Origin: Streptomyces sp. CG1
GTDB taxonomy: Bacteria; Actinomycetota; Actinomycetes; Streptomycetales; Streptomycetaceae
Assembly: GCF_041080625.1 (NCBI RefSeq)
Contig: NZ_CP163518.1
Coordinates: forward strand, 2,294,001-2,358,000
Length of the DNA stretch: 64,000 nt
Direction: 5' to 3'
Under the pieces are notes generated by a model. It was not told the DNA's origin. It did not search any database and saw only the letters and a program-made list of their open reading frames with translations. Each line of letters opens with the position of its first letter. Position 1 is the first letter of the stretch. Shown piece after piece: positions 17,292-25,316 of the stretch. Both the position numbers and the translations under genes were made by a program.

Positions 17292-18415
17292 GCCGCCACC
17301 GCCGTCCTGCGGGCGGCGAGGACGTCGCCGTAGTGGGCGATCAGCTGATCGCCCACGGCGGCCCACGTGCGGCCCTCGACCATGGTGCGCGCGGCGGTGC
17401 CGAACGCGGCCCGCCGCGCCGGGTCGGCGGCCAGCTCGCGGACGGCCTCCGTGACGGCGGTGATGTCGCGCGGCGGGACGAGCAGTCCGGTACGGCCGTG
17501 GGCGACCAGGTCGAGCGGACCGCCGGCGGCGGGTGCGACGACCGGGACCCCGCTGGCCATGGCCTCCTGGACGGTCTGGCAGAACGTCTCGAAGGGACCG
17601 GTGTGCGCGAACACGTCCAGCGAGGCGAAGATCCGCGCGAGGTCGCCGCCGGTGCGGCGGCCGAGGAAGACGGCGCCGGGCAGGGCCTCGGTGAGGTGGG
17701 CGTGGCTGGGACCGTCGCCGACGATCACGACCTTGACGCCCGGCAGGCCGCAGGCTCCGGCGAGGAGTTCGACGTGCTTCTCGGGGGCGAGCCGGCCGAC
17801 GTAACCGACGATGACCTCGCCGTCGGGGGCGAGTTCGCGGCGTAGGGCCTCGTCACGGAGATCTGGCCGGAAACGTACGGTGTCCACGCCGCGCGGCCAC
17901 AGCCGGACCCGGGGCACTCCGTGCGCCTCCAGGTCGCCGAGGGCGGCGCTGGAGGGGGCCAGGGTGCGGTCGGCGGCGGAGTGCACGGAGCGGATCCGCC
18001 GCCAGGCGGCCGCCTCGCCCGCACCCATGTAGGTGCGCGCGTATCCGGCCAGGTCGGTCTGGTAGACGGCGACGGCGGGGATGCCGAGCTTGGCGGCGGC
18101 GGCCATGCCACGGACGCCGAGGACGAAGGGGCTGGCGAGATGGACCACGTCGGCGCGGTGCTCGACGAGCGCCGCGGCGAGGCGCCTGCTGGGAAGGGCG
18201 ACGCGGACCTGGGGGTAGCCGGGGAGCGGGAGGGAGGGGATCCGGACGACCGGGCACGGGGCGTCCGTGTCCGGTCCGCTGCCCGGAGCGGGGGCGGGGG
18301 CGACGACGAGCGGATGGTGACCGCGATCTACGAGGTGCCGGGCGGTCTGGAGCGCGCAGTGGGCCACGCCGTTCACATCGGGGGGAAAGGATTCGGTCAC
18401 GATGACGACACGCAT
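17288..18415 (-). CDS. GT4-family glycosyltransferase, MgtA/PimB-like
   Basis: GT-B glycosyltransferase of 375 aa starting at ATG 18415 (MRVVIVTESFPPDVNGVAHC). The N-terminal ESFPPDVNGV loop and DVVHLASPFVLGVRG are typical of GDP-mannose-dependent alpha-mannosyltransferases such as mycobacterial MgtA and corynebacterial MgtB. The donor half shows YVGRLAPEKHVELLAG, VIVGDGPSHAHL, VFLGRRTGGDLARIFAS and the EX7E segment ETFCQTVQEAMASGVPVVAP. It is first in a cassette with a second GT4 enzyme and an SGNH hydrolase, all linked by 4-bp overlaps, which suggests fixed stoichiometry in one pathway. Mannosylation of a lipid acceptor is inferred from family resemblance. Confidence 0.87.
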   Translation of the reverse strand: MRVVIVTESFPPDVNGVAHCALQTARHLVDRGHHPLVVAPAPAPGSGPDTDAPCPVVRIPSLPLPGYPQVRVALPSRRLAAALVEHRADVVHLASPFVLGVRGMAAAAKLGIPAVAVYQTDLAGYARTYMGAGEAAAWRRIRSVHSAADRTLAPSSAALGDLEAHGVPRVRLWPRGVDTVRFRPDLRDEALRRELAPDGEVIVGYVGRLAPEKHVELLAGACGLPGVKVVIVGDGPSHAHLTEALPGAVFLGRRTGGDLARIFASLDVFAHTGPFETFCQTVQEAMASGVPVVAPAAGGPLDLVAHGRTGLLVPPRDITAVTEAVRELAADPARRAAFGTAARTMVEGRTWAAVGDQLIAHYGDVLAARRTAVAA

Positions 18416-18555
18416 ACGGGTGTTGTCGCCGTGCAGGACGTGGCCGCGTCGACTTCGATCTTTCCGCTCGGGGAACGTCCCATGAGCGTTGGGCTGCGCA
18501 CCCGAGCAGGTCAGACGACCGTCATGACCGCCTGGCCTGCGGGACACCCGGTGTT

Positions 18556-18587
18556 CACCCGGCGGGCGGTCGTCCGCCCGCCGGGTG
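18556..18587 (-). terminator. Strong hairpin terminator after HEAT-repeat gene
   Basis: Perfect 14-bp stem CACCCGGCGGGCGG with tetraloop TCGT and its exact complement, starting 12 nt past the stop of the HEAT-repeat gene on the minus strand. The remaining bases up to the glycosyltransferase start at 18415 carry no gene and should hold that cassette's promoter. Confidence 0.75.
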
Positions 18588-18598
18588 CGTGCGCGAGG

Positions 18599-20017
18599 TC
18601 AGCCGAGAGCGGCGTCGGGTCCGAAGCGGCTGCGGACCGCCGTCTGCACCTCAGCCTCCTCGGCCGGGTCGGCGGCCAGGCGGCGCAGGCGCTCCACGAC
18701 CCGGGTGTCGCCGGTCTCGGCGTGCCGGGCGGCGAGTTCGCGGGTGGTCTCCTCGCAGTCCCACAGGCATTCGACGGCGAAGCCGGTGGCGAAGGAGGGG
18801 TCGGTGGCGGCCAGGGCGCGGGCGGCGCGCCCGCGGAGATGGGAGGAGGCCGTCTCGCGGTAGATGTGGCGCAGGACGGGGGCGGCGCAGGCGATGCCGA
18901 GGCGGCCGGTGCCGTCGACGAGGGTCCACAGCGTGGGCGCGTCGGGTCCTTCGCCGCGTACGGCCTCGCGGAGGGCGCCGAGGACGAGGTCGCGGTCCTG
19001 GACGCCGCCGCGGCAGGCGAGCATGCGTCCGGCGGCGGCCCCGAGCACATCAGGGCGCTGCGCCCAGCGGCGCGCACGGTCGACGGCGGCGATACTGCGC
19101 ATCCGTTCGAAGGCGTCGACGGCGGCCTCCACGACGACGATCGTGCCGTCGATGACGGCGGCCTCGATCAGGTCGAGCGCCTCGGGGTCGTTGCTGTCGG
19201 CGAGGTAGCGCAGCGCGGTGCAGCGGGCGCCGTCGATGCCGGTCCGGGCGGCCTGGACGATCTCCGGCCGGTCCTCGGGGCCGGCCACGGCGACCAGGCA
19301 GCGGGCGGCCGGCACATGGAGGGCGGCGCCGCGCTCGATGCCCTGCTGGGCCCATTCGAAGACGGCGCGCACGCTCCATCCGGGGCGTGGGCCGGTGGGC
19401 CGCATCTGGCGCTGCCAGCGGTCGAAACAGCCGGTCTCCTGTGCGGCACGCACGCGCGTGGCGATCGACGCGCGCGGATCCTCGGCCCACAGACGCCAGG
19501 GCCTCGGCTCGAAGGCGTCGCGTACGGCGGCGGCCAGCTCGGCCTCGCCCTCGGGGTCGGTGGCGAAGCGGGCCAGGACGGGCGCGGCGAGGGCGCGCAG
19601 GCCCGCGTCGTCGTCCCTGAGGGCCAGCTCGTCCAGGGCCCAGGCCCAGCTGGAGCCGTGGGCGGCGTACCTGCGGAGCAGGTCGAGCGCGTCCTGCCTG
19701 CCGTAGGAGGCGAGGTGCCCGAGCACGGCCAGCGCGAGGCCGGTGCGGGACTCGTCGGTGTCGAGGACGTCCTCGGGGTCGAAGAGGTGCGCCTCGATCG
19801 CGTCCAGCCCGCCGTTCAGGTCGAGGTAGAGCCGGGCGTAGTAGAGGGAGCGGTTCTCCACCTGCCAGTCGTGGCGGGGATCGCGCAGCACACAGTGGTT
19901 CAGGGCCGCGAGCGCTTCGGCGCGCGGGGCGGTGAGCGCGTGCAGCGTGCCGTCGCCGCGGCCCCGCTGGAGCAGGCCGAGCAGCGTACCGCTGGGCGCT
20001 ATGACCGGATCGAACAT
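18599..20017 (-). CDS. HEAT-repeat-like helical protein
   Basis: Protein of 472 aa beginning at ATG 20017 with GAGG about 10 bases upstream. It is made almost entirely of short amphipathic helix pairs resembling HEAT/PBS-lyase-type repeats, for example ALAVLGHLASYGRQDALDLL, LRGRAARALAATDPSFATGF, RELAARHAETGDTRVVERL and CTALRYLADSNDPEALDLIEAA. No catalytic motif, signal peptide or membrane helix is visible. Such proteins are usually protein-protein scaffolds. It stands alone with its own terminator and is followed on the same strand, after about 300 bp, by a glycosyltransferase cassette. Function unknown. Confidence 0.82.
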   Translation of the reverse strand: MFDPVIAPSGTLLGLLQRGRGDGTLHALTAPRAEALAALNHCVLRDPRHDWQVENRSLYYARLYLDLNGGLDAIEAHLFDPEDVLDTDESRTGLALAVLGHLASYGRQDALDLLRRYAAHGSSWAWALDELALRDDDAGLRALAAPVLARFATDPEGEAELAAAVRDAFEPRPWRLWAEDPRASIATRVRAAQETGCFDRWQRQMRPTGPRPGWSVRAVFEWAQQGIERGAALHVPAARCLVAVAGPEDRPEIVQAARTGIDGARCTALRYLADSNDPEALDLIEAAVIDGTIVVVEAAVDAFERMRSIAAVDRARRWAQRPDVLGAAAGRMLACRGGVQDRDLVLGALREAVRGEGPDAPTLWTLVDGTGRLGIACAAPVLRHIYRETASSHLRGRAARALAATDPSFATGFAVECLWDCEETTRELAARHAETGDTRVVERLRRLAADPAEEAEVQTAVRSRFGPDAALG

Positions 20018-20315
20018 GGGAAACAGCCTCACATCAAGCGTCGACGCAACCGGAGAACACGCACTACCTGGCCGCGTGACACAACGTCGGAGCGCCCGCC
20101 GTCTCTTGCTTGCTGTAGACCATCTCTCTGCCTCTCGTCTGTGGCCCATGCGGACCGCATCACGGCCCGCGCGGTGCGGCAACACCTGCCCAGCCATCGC
20201 GTCCGTGAATCACGTCGTCATGATGACCCGCGGTGTGTGCTGCCGCGACCGTATTTCCGGCGGCCCTTTACCGCCTCCCCCGTTTTCCGTGTCGTACCTG
20301 CTCAGGACATGCGCG
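20018..20315. other. Intergenic stretch with no recognised gene
   Basis: About 300 bp between two minus-strand genes. It should contain the HEAT-repeat gene promoter and the ankyrin gene terminator. I see no coding pattern, RNA gene or strong repeat, only a weak GGCGG/CCGCC pair near 20260. Confidence 0.5.
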
Positions 20316-20708
20316 TCAGTGCGCGCCGAACAGCTCCAGGAGTTCCGTCTTGCCGAACATCCGGGCGGTGTCGACTGCCGACGGCGTCCCCGCCGCGGGG
20401 TCGGCGCCCCCCTCCAGGAGTGCCTTGATCACTTCCGTCTCGCCCTTGAAGACCGCACCCGCGAGCGGGGTCTGGCCTCGGTCGTTGATCTGGTCCGCCG
20501 CGGCGCCCCGGGCGAGCAGGGCGCGCACCGCCTCGGCGTGGCCGTGGTAGGCGGCGAGCATCACCAGGGAGTCACCGCGGTCGTTGGTGAGGCTGGCCGG
20601 AACGCCGGCGTCGACGTACGCCACCAGTGCCTCGGTCTGCCCCTGCCGGGCCAGGTCGAAGATCTTGGTCGCCAGCTCCACGACCTCGGGGTCGGGGGCT
20701 TCGCTCAT
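20316..20708 (-). CDS. Small ankyrin-repeat protein
   Basis: Protein of 130 aa. The ATG at 20708 (MSEAPDPEVVELATKIFDLARQGQ) is preferred; upstream in-frame extension is Ser/Pro/Arg-rich and unlike the family. Three ankyrin units are clear: TEALVAYVDAGVPASLTNDRGDS, LVMLAAYHGHAEAVRALLARGAAADQINDRGQT and PLAGAVFKGETEVIKALLEGGADP, with a capping helix at the end. Single-domain ankyrin proteins of this size are common in Streptomyces and act as binding modules. No partner is encoded alongside and the role is unknown. Confidence 0.88.
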   Translation of the reverse strand: MSEAPDPEVVELATKIFDLARQGQTEALVAYVDAGVPASLTNDRGDSLVMLAAYHGHAEAVRALLARGAAADQINDRGQTPLAGAVFKGETEVIKALLEGGADPAAGTPSAVDTARMFGKTELLELFGAH

Positions 20709-21019
20709 CGGCCGGACCGCCTCTCCTGGAAACTTCGGGGACTTCGGGGAGCGTACGGCACCGAGCGGAACACGGCCGTACGAGTGAATCGCCAGCGTAC
20801 TGGCTCGCGCGGCACATGACCCGATGTGCCCGAGGTAAAGATCAGCATCAGCCGCCGCCTGAGGCAAGACCCCGTCGCGACCGGGCCGGAACTACTACGC
20901 AAACCGAGCGAAATAGGCCGAAATTCACCCAGTTGCACCTTTAATAGTATGGATACATCCTGTGATCCTGGAAGAACTCATGGTGACTGTCCCCCACCTT
21001 CGACACCAGGAGGCCCGAA
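20709..21019 (+). promoter_or_regulatory. smeA upstream region with WhiA-like GACAC site
   Basis: Divergent region between the ankyrin gene and smeA. It includes an unusually AT-rich patch at 20939-20956 (CTTTAATAGTATGGATAC) and a GACAC pentamer at 21002-21006, the core recognised by WhiA, next to the AGGAGG of smeA. smeA-sffA is known to be expressed in sporulating aerial hyphae; WhiA control here is inferred from one pentamer, which will often occur by chance. Confidence 0.35.
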
Positions 21020-21214
21020 ATGATCCTCTCCGTCTCAGGCGTCATGATTCTCGGCGTCGTCGTCTTCCTCTTCTTCCGCAAAGACGGCCTCAAGGGCTCG
21101 CACGCATGCACGTCGGCCCTGTTCGGCTTCTACCTGGCCAGCACGGGGATCGCCCCCAGCATCAAGGCCGGCGGCGAGAGCCTGGCGAGCCTCCTAGGCG
21201 GCATCAAGTTCTGA
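21020..21214 (+). CDS. smeA: Small membrane protein SmeA
   Basis: Protein of 64 aa starting at ATG 21020 behind CAGGAGG. A single membrane segment spans about residues 3-20 (SVSGVMILGVVVFLFF), followed by RKDGLKGSHACTSALFGFYLAS with a second weakly hydrophobic patch. Size, composition and the immediately downstream FtsK-like gene match the characterised S. coelicolor smeA-sffA locus, where SmeA recruits SffA to sporulation septa and deletion disturbs chromosome segregation and septum placement. smeA-like genes also accompany Tra-type genes on actinomycete plasmids. The next gene starts 31 bp downstream. Confidence 0.87.
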   Translation: MILSVSGVMILGVVVFLFFRKDGLKGSHACTSALFGFYLASTGIAPSIKAGGESLASLLGGIKF

Positions 21215-21245
21215 CCCCGCTCGCACGCACCATCAGGAGACAGCA

Positions 21246-22853
21246 GTGCCCCGGCGTCCCCTCCCCCGCATTCTGAGCAAGGACAGCGCCCAGATCGCCC
21301 GGATGCAGATCGCCCGGAGCCGGGAACTGGCCCGGACGGCGGCCGACAGCGCCACCGACGTCCTCCACCCGCTGATCACCGTCACGCGCGGGCTGCGCCT
21401 GCTGGCCGCGGCCGGGCGGCGCAGATGGGCGGACACGCCCAAGGACAAGCGCGGGCCCCTGCTGTTCCTGGTGGCCTCCCTGATCCTGGCCGTGGCACTG
21501 CTGCCGTACGGGCCGCTGCTCGCCGTCATCACCGTGATGGCGACGGCGGCCTGGCAGGGCCGCGACCGCACCCCACCGGCCCCCGAAGGACCCGACGAGT
21601 CCCAGACCGAACGGCTGCAGATCCTCTACGAGGCCCTCGTGCCGTACTTCTCCAGCCCCGAGGACCCGGCGCCGCTCTACACACACGGCGGGGAGTGGGA
21701 GAAGGCCGTCCCCGACTACGAGTTCGACGACGCCGGCCGCGTCGCTCACCTCGTCATCCGCTACCCCGCCTACTTCCCGGACGGCGAGCACGAGGCCCGC
21801 GCGCGGATCGAGCAGTTGCTCACCGCGAAGGCCGGGCGGGGCCGCGAGTACCGCTTCGCGTGGGACGAGGAGGGCAACCAGCTCACCGTCACCGTGCTTC
21901 CCCCGCTGCCCGCCGACATCCCGGCCCAGCACTTCGTCACGGCGCCCGGCGAGACCGTCCTCGGCTTCACCGACCCGAGCGAGATCCAGCGCACGCTTCC
22001 CCTCTCCTACGGAGAGGAACAGATCGACGTGCCGCCGGTCGTCTGGCGCACCGGCATCCGCTCCACCGAACCGCATCTGCTGGCCATGGGCCACCCCGGC
22101 GCCGGCACCTCGACCCTGCTGCGCTCCATCGCCCTGCAGGCCCTCCAGTACGGCGATGTGCTGATCGTCGACGGCGGCGGCACCGGCGAGTACGCCTGTC
22201 TGACCGGCCGCAGCGGCGTGCTGGCCGTGGAGTGCGCGCTGCCCGGGGCGCTGCCGAGCCTGGAGTGGGCCGCACAGGAGACCGAGCGGCGGCTCATCGC
22301 CATCAACCTGGCCCGGCAGGCGGGCGATCCGCCGCCGGCCGACGCCCGGCGCGCGCTGTGGATCCTGGTGGACCGCCCGTCCGTCTTCACCCACCTCGCC
22401 GCGGCGGACGGCCGCAAGGACCCGCAGGAGCTGCTCCAGGTGCCGCTGCGGCACGGGCGCGCGGCGAACGTGACGGTCGTCGTGGGCGAGCAGTTCGACG
22501 GCGCGGAGGCGCTCGGCGACGCGGTACGGCAGCACACACGCGCGCGTGTCGTGCTCGGGCCCGCGACGGCCCGGCAGGTGGAAGCGGTGCTCGGGGCTCC
22601 GCCGCACACCACGCCGCTGGGGCAGGTGCCGCCGGGGCGGGGGTATGCGCGGCTGGGGGCCGGGCCGGTGCACCGGCTTCAGGTGCCGCGTACGCCGGAT
22701 CCGTACGACGACGCGACGAGTGACGCGGATCGGCAGGCGGTGCTGGAGTTGCTGCCGGCCCGGACGACGCCGGTGGAGACCGACGCGTCCGCGCCGACGG
22801 ATCTGACGAAACGGACGGTGTCCGCGGAAGCGGTGGCTGCCGAGCCTTCATAA
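21246..22853 (+). CDS. sffA: SpoIIIE/FtsK-like septal protein SffA
   Basis: Protein of 535 aa; GTG at 21246 follows AGGAG. The N-terminal cytosolic part is basic, then one hydrophobic hairpin lies at about 70-105 (LFLVASLILAVALLPYGPLLAVITVMATAAW). The C-terminal half is an FtsK/SpoIIIE-like ATPase region. The Walker A-like loop reads GHPGAGTST with Thr288 where the invariant Lys should be, and the Walker B-like strand is ARRALWILVDRP. Position directly after smeA identifies it as SffA, which in S. coelicolor localises to sporulation septa in a SmeA-dependent way and is functionally distinct from the translocase FtsK. The degenerate P-loop suggests weak or no ATP hydrolysis. The C-terminal 60 residues are acidic and probably flexible. 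Confidence 0.87.
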   Translation: MPRRPLPRILSKDSAQIARMQIARSRELARTAADSATDVLHPLITVTRGLRLLAAAGRRRWADTPKDKRGPLLFLVASLILAVALLPYGPLLAVITVMATAAWQGRDRTPPAPEGPDESQTERLQILYEALVPYFSSPEDPAPLYTHGGEWEKAVPDYEFDDAGRVAHLVIRYPAYFPDGEHEARARIEQLLTAKAGRGREYRFAWDEEGNQLTVTVLPPLPADIPAQHFVTAPGETVLGFTDPSEIQRTLPLSYGEEQIDVPPVVWRTGIRSTEPHLLAMGHPGAGTSTLLRSIALQALQYGDVLIVDGGGTGEYACLTGRSGVLAVECALPGALPSLEWAAQETERRLIAINLARQAGDPPPADARRALWILVDRPSVFTHLAAADGRKDPQELLQVPLRHGRAANVTVVVGEQFDGAEALGDAVRQHTRARVVLGPATARQVEAVLGAPPHTTPLGQVPPGRGYARLGAGPVHRLQVPRTPDPYDDATSDADRQAVLELLPARTTPVETDASAPTDLTKRTVSAEAVAAEPS

Positions 22854-22940
22854 GGCACCGTGCGCCGGGGCCGGGCGGGGGTCGGGTCGCTTGCCTGCGT
22901 GTGCAGGGTGCCGTGCTGCAACGCCGACGGTCCTGCAGTT

Positions 22941-23013
22941 CCCCAAGGGGCGCGGGGCTGTATTTGACATACGGCTCCGCCGCGGGGCGCGACCAGCCCC
23001 CACGCACCCGCAG
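22941..23013 (+). repeat. Intergenic repeat copy A, terminator-like
   Basis: First of three related sequences in this window (others at 41131-41180 and 46942-46996). The shared core is GGGGCGCGGGG, then a spacer, then CAGCCCCCACGCACCCGCA. This copy has extra bases in the loop. It lies between the convergent stops of sffA and the MocR-type regulator, where a bidirectional terminator is expected. Confidence 0.55.
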
Positions 23014-23054
23014 TCGTCACACCACGACGCGCCCCGAGCCATCAGGCGCCCCAC

Positions 23055-24560
23055 CTACGCCACAAACGTACGCGGCGCCTCCGCGCCTCCCGTGCCCCCG
23101 GTTTCCACCAGCCGAGCCGCAGCAGCAAGCCGTACCGCCGCTTCCTCCGCCACCGCTCCCCCCACCGTGAACGGAAGCCGGACATAGCCCTCGAAGGCGC
23201 CGTCGACGCCGAAGCGAGGGCCGGAAGGGACGCGGACGCCGGTTCGCTCGCCCGCTTCGGCGAGCCGGGAGCCGGACAGGCCGCCGGCCCGGACCCACAG
23301 GGTCAGCCCGCCCTTCGGGATCTCGAACTCCCAGGTGGGCAGTTCGCGCCGGATCGCCGCCACCAGCGCGTCCCGGTTCTCGCGGGCCTGGGCCCGGCGC
23401 ACCTCGACCGCCTGCTCCCAACCCCCCGTACTGAACAGCCAGTTGACGGCGAGCTGCTCCAGCACCGGCGTACCGAGATCGGCGTACGCCCGCGCGGCGA
23501 CCAGACTGCGGATGACGTCCGGCGCCGCCCGCACCCAGCCGATGCGCATGCCCGCCCAGAACGCCTTGCTGGCCGAGCCGACCGTGATGACGGTCGAGCC
23601 CGCCGGGTCGAAGGCGCAGACCCGGCGCGGCATGCTGCGCGCGTACTCCTCGTCCACCCACAGCTCGGTCATCGTCTCGTCGGCGACGAGCACCGTGCCG
23701 GCCGAGCGCGCCGCGTCCACCAGCCGACGCCGCTGGTCCTCGTCGGCGAGCGCACCGGTGGGGTTGTGGAAGTCGGCGACCACGTACGCGAGCCGGGGTG
23801 CGGCCTCGCGCAGAACCTGACGCCAGCGGTCCATGTCCCAGCCGGACAGGCCCTCGGCCATCGCGACGGGGACCAGACGCGCTCCGGCCTCGCGCATCAG
23901 CTGCAGGATGTTGGCGTAGGACGGCGATTCGACGGCGATGCGTTCACCGCGGCCCGCGAAGAGGTGACAGATCGCGTCGATGGCGCCCATCGCGCCGGTC
24001 GTCACCATGATCTGTTCGGGCATCGTGGGGATCCCGGCCGCGGTGTACCGCTCGGCGATCATCGAGCGCAGCGCGGGCAGGCCGGCCGGGTAGTCGCCGT
24101 GCGTGTGGGCGTACGGCGGCAGTTCCTCCAGGGCACCCTGCACGGCACGGGTGAGCCACGGCTCGGGGGCCGGCAGCGAGGCACAGCCCAGGTCGATCAC
24201 CGAACCCAAGGCCTCAGGGGGCAGGGGCTCGAGGCCCCGGGCGGGCAGCGGGTTGCCCGCCGGTACGGCGGTCCAGCTGCCCGCGCCGCGCCGGGACTCC
24301 AGGAAGCCCTCGGTGCGCAGCGCCTCGTACGCGGCCGCGACGGTGGTGCGGCTCACGGAGAGGGCGAGGGCGAGTTCGCGCTCGGCGGGCAGCCGGGCCG
24401 CCACCGGGACGCGCCCTTCGAGCACCAGCAGCCGGATGCCGTCGGCGAGGGCGCGGTAGGCGGGCGGACGGCGGGTGCCGGGGCCGGCCGGGCGCTCCTG
24501 CTGGGAGTTGAGGAGCCGGGCCAGCTGGGCGGCCCCCATCGCAGAGGTCCACTGCGCCAT
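23055..24560 (-). CDS. MocR-family regulator: GntR winged helix fused to aminotransferase-like PLP domain
   Basis: Protein of 501 aa starting at ATG 24560. The winged helix occupies about 30-100 (YRALADGIRLLVLEGRVPVAARLPAERELALALSVSRTTVAAAYEALR). The rest is a fold-type-I PLP domain: MVTTGAMGAIDAICHLFAGRGERIAVESPSYANILQLM, the DFHNPTGAL loop, DETMTELWVD, and the PLP-lysine segment GSASKAFWAGMRIGWVRA. MocR proteins use PLP or a PLP-aldimine as effector. It is divergent from a YczE-type membrane protein, the same pairing as B. subtilis YczR-YczE, so it probably controls that gene. A palindrome in the shared promoter is a likely operator. Confidence 0.9.
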   Translation of the reverse strand: MAQWTSAMGAAQLARLLNSQQERPAGPGTRRPPAYRALADGIRLLVLEGRVPVAARLPAERELALALSVSRTTVAAAYEALRTEGFLESRRGAGSWTAVPAGNPLPARGLEPLPPEALGSVIDLGCASLPAPEPWLTRAVQGALEELPPYAHTHGDYPAGLPALRSMIAERYTAAGIPTMPEQIMVTTGAMGAIDAICHLFAGRGERIAVESPSYANILQLMREAGARLVPVAMAEGLSGWDMDRWRQVLREAAPRLAYVVADFHNPTGALADEDQRRRLVDAARSAGTVLVADETMTELWVDEEYARSMPRRVCAFDPAGSTVITVGSASKAFWAGMRIGWVRAAPDVIRSLVAARAYADLGTPVLEQLAVNWLFSTGGWEQAVEVRRAQARENRDALVAAIRRELPTWEFEIPKGGLTLWVRAGGLSGSRLAEAGERTGVRVPSGPRFGVDGAFEGYVRLPFTVGGAVAEEAAVRLAAAARLVETGGTGGAEAPRTFVA

Positions 24561-24592
24561 GTCGATCAGTCCACCTTCCCCGAATTGGCCAT

Positions 24593-24608
24593 GGATGGCG
24601 ATCCATCC
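24593..24608. promoter_or_regulatory. Palindrome in MocR-YczE divergent promoter
   Basis: Perfect inverted repeat GGATGG-CGAT-CCATCC, 33 bp from the MocR start and 55 bp from the membrane-protein start. Placement midway between divergent genes suggests a regulator site. Confidence 0.5.
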
Positions 24609-24662
24609 CAAGCCACAGAGTGACATGCGTCAGGCCACCGCCACCACCCAGGGGGGTATCTC

Positions 24663-25316
24663 ATGTCCGATCGCAGCCATCTCGCACGACGGCTGATCCA
24701 GCTGTACGCCGGGCTCGCGCTCTACGGCGCGAGTGCCGCGCTGCTGCTGCGGGCGGGCCTGGGCATGGAGCCCTGGGGAGTACTGCACCAGGGGCTCGCG
24801 AAGCTGACCGGACTGACCATCGGGGTCGTGTCGATCATCGTGGGAGCGGCGGTGCTGCTCCTGTGGATCCCGCTGCGCCAGCGCCCGGGGCTCGGCACGG
24901 TGTCGAACGTCTTCGCCGTCGGCCTCGCGATGGACGGCACGCTCGCACTCGTCCCGGACGTGCACTCCCTGGCCGTACGCGTGCCGGTGCTGCTCGCGGG
25001 CATCGTGCTGAACGGCGTGGCGACCGGCCTGTACATCTCGGCGCGTTTCGGGCCGGGTCCGCGCGACGGGCTCATGACGGGCCTGCACCGGCGCACCGGC
25101 CGCTCGATCCGGCTGATCCGGACCGGGATCGAGGTGGCGGTGGTGGTCACCGGCTTCCTGCTGGGGGGCACGATCGGTGTCGGCACCGTGCTGTACGCCG
25201 TGTCCATCGGACCGCTGGCGCAGCTGTTCCTGCGGGTGTTCGCCGTCCCGGCGGCATCGAGCCGAAGCACGGTCGTTGCCGAAGCGACACCGGAGCGGGC
25301 GATACTGCGTTCGTGA
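24663..25316 (+). CDS. YczE/YyaS-type integral membrane protein
   Basis: Membrane protein of 217 aa with about five to six hydrophobic segments, starting at ATG 24663 behind a G-rich tract. The segment LRAGLGMEPWGVLHQGLAKLTGLTIGVVSIIVGAAVLLLW and the ARFGPGPRDGLMTGLHRRTGRSIRLIRTGIEV loop are characteristic of the YczE/YyaS/YitT group. Its divergent partner is a MocR regulator, a conserved association. A transport or sensing role linked to vitamin B6 or amino-acid metabolism has been suspected for the group but is not established. Its stop overlaps the next start as GTGA. Confidence 0.85.
   Translation: MSDRSHLARRLIQLYAGLALYGASAALLLRAGLGMEPWGVLHQGLAKLTGLTIGVVSIIVGAAVLLLWIPLRQRPGLGTVSNVFAVGLAMDGTLALVPDVHSLAVRVPVLLAGIVLNGVATGLYISARFGPGPRDGLMTGLHRRTGRSIRLIRTGIEVAVVVTGFLLGGTIGVGTVLYAVSIGPLAQLFLRVFAVPAASSRSTVVAEATPERAILRS

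Noticed and set aside
17921..20428. 835-codon plus-strand frame over two minus-strand genes
   Set aside because: Spans a glycosyltransferase, an intergenic hairpin and the HEAT-repeat gene; composition is that of an antisense shadow.
6867..21019. A JetD-type nuclease completing a Wadjet system
   Set aside because: Every credible gene from 1 to 21 kb was considered and none resembles a Toprim/DUF2220-type nuclease.
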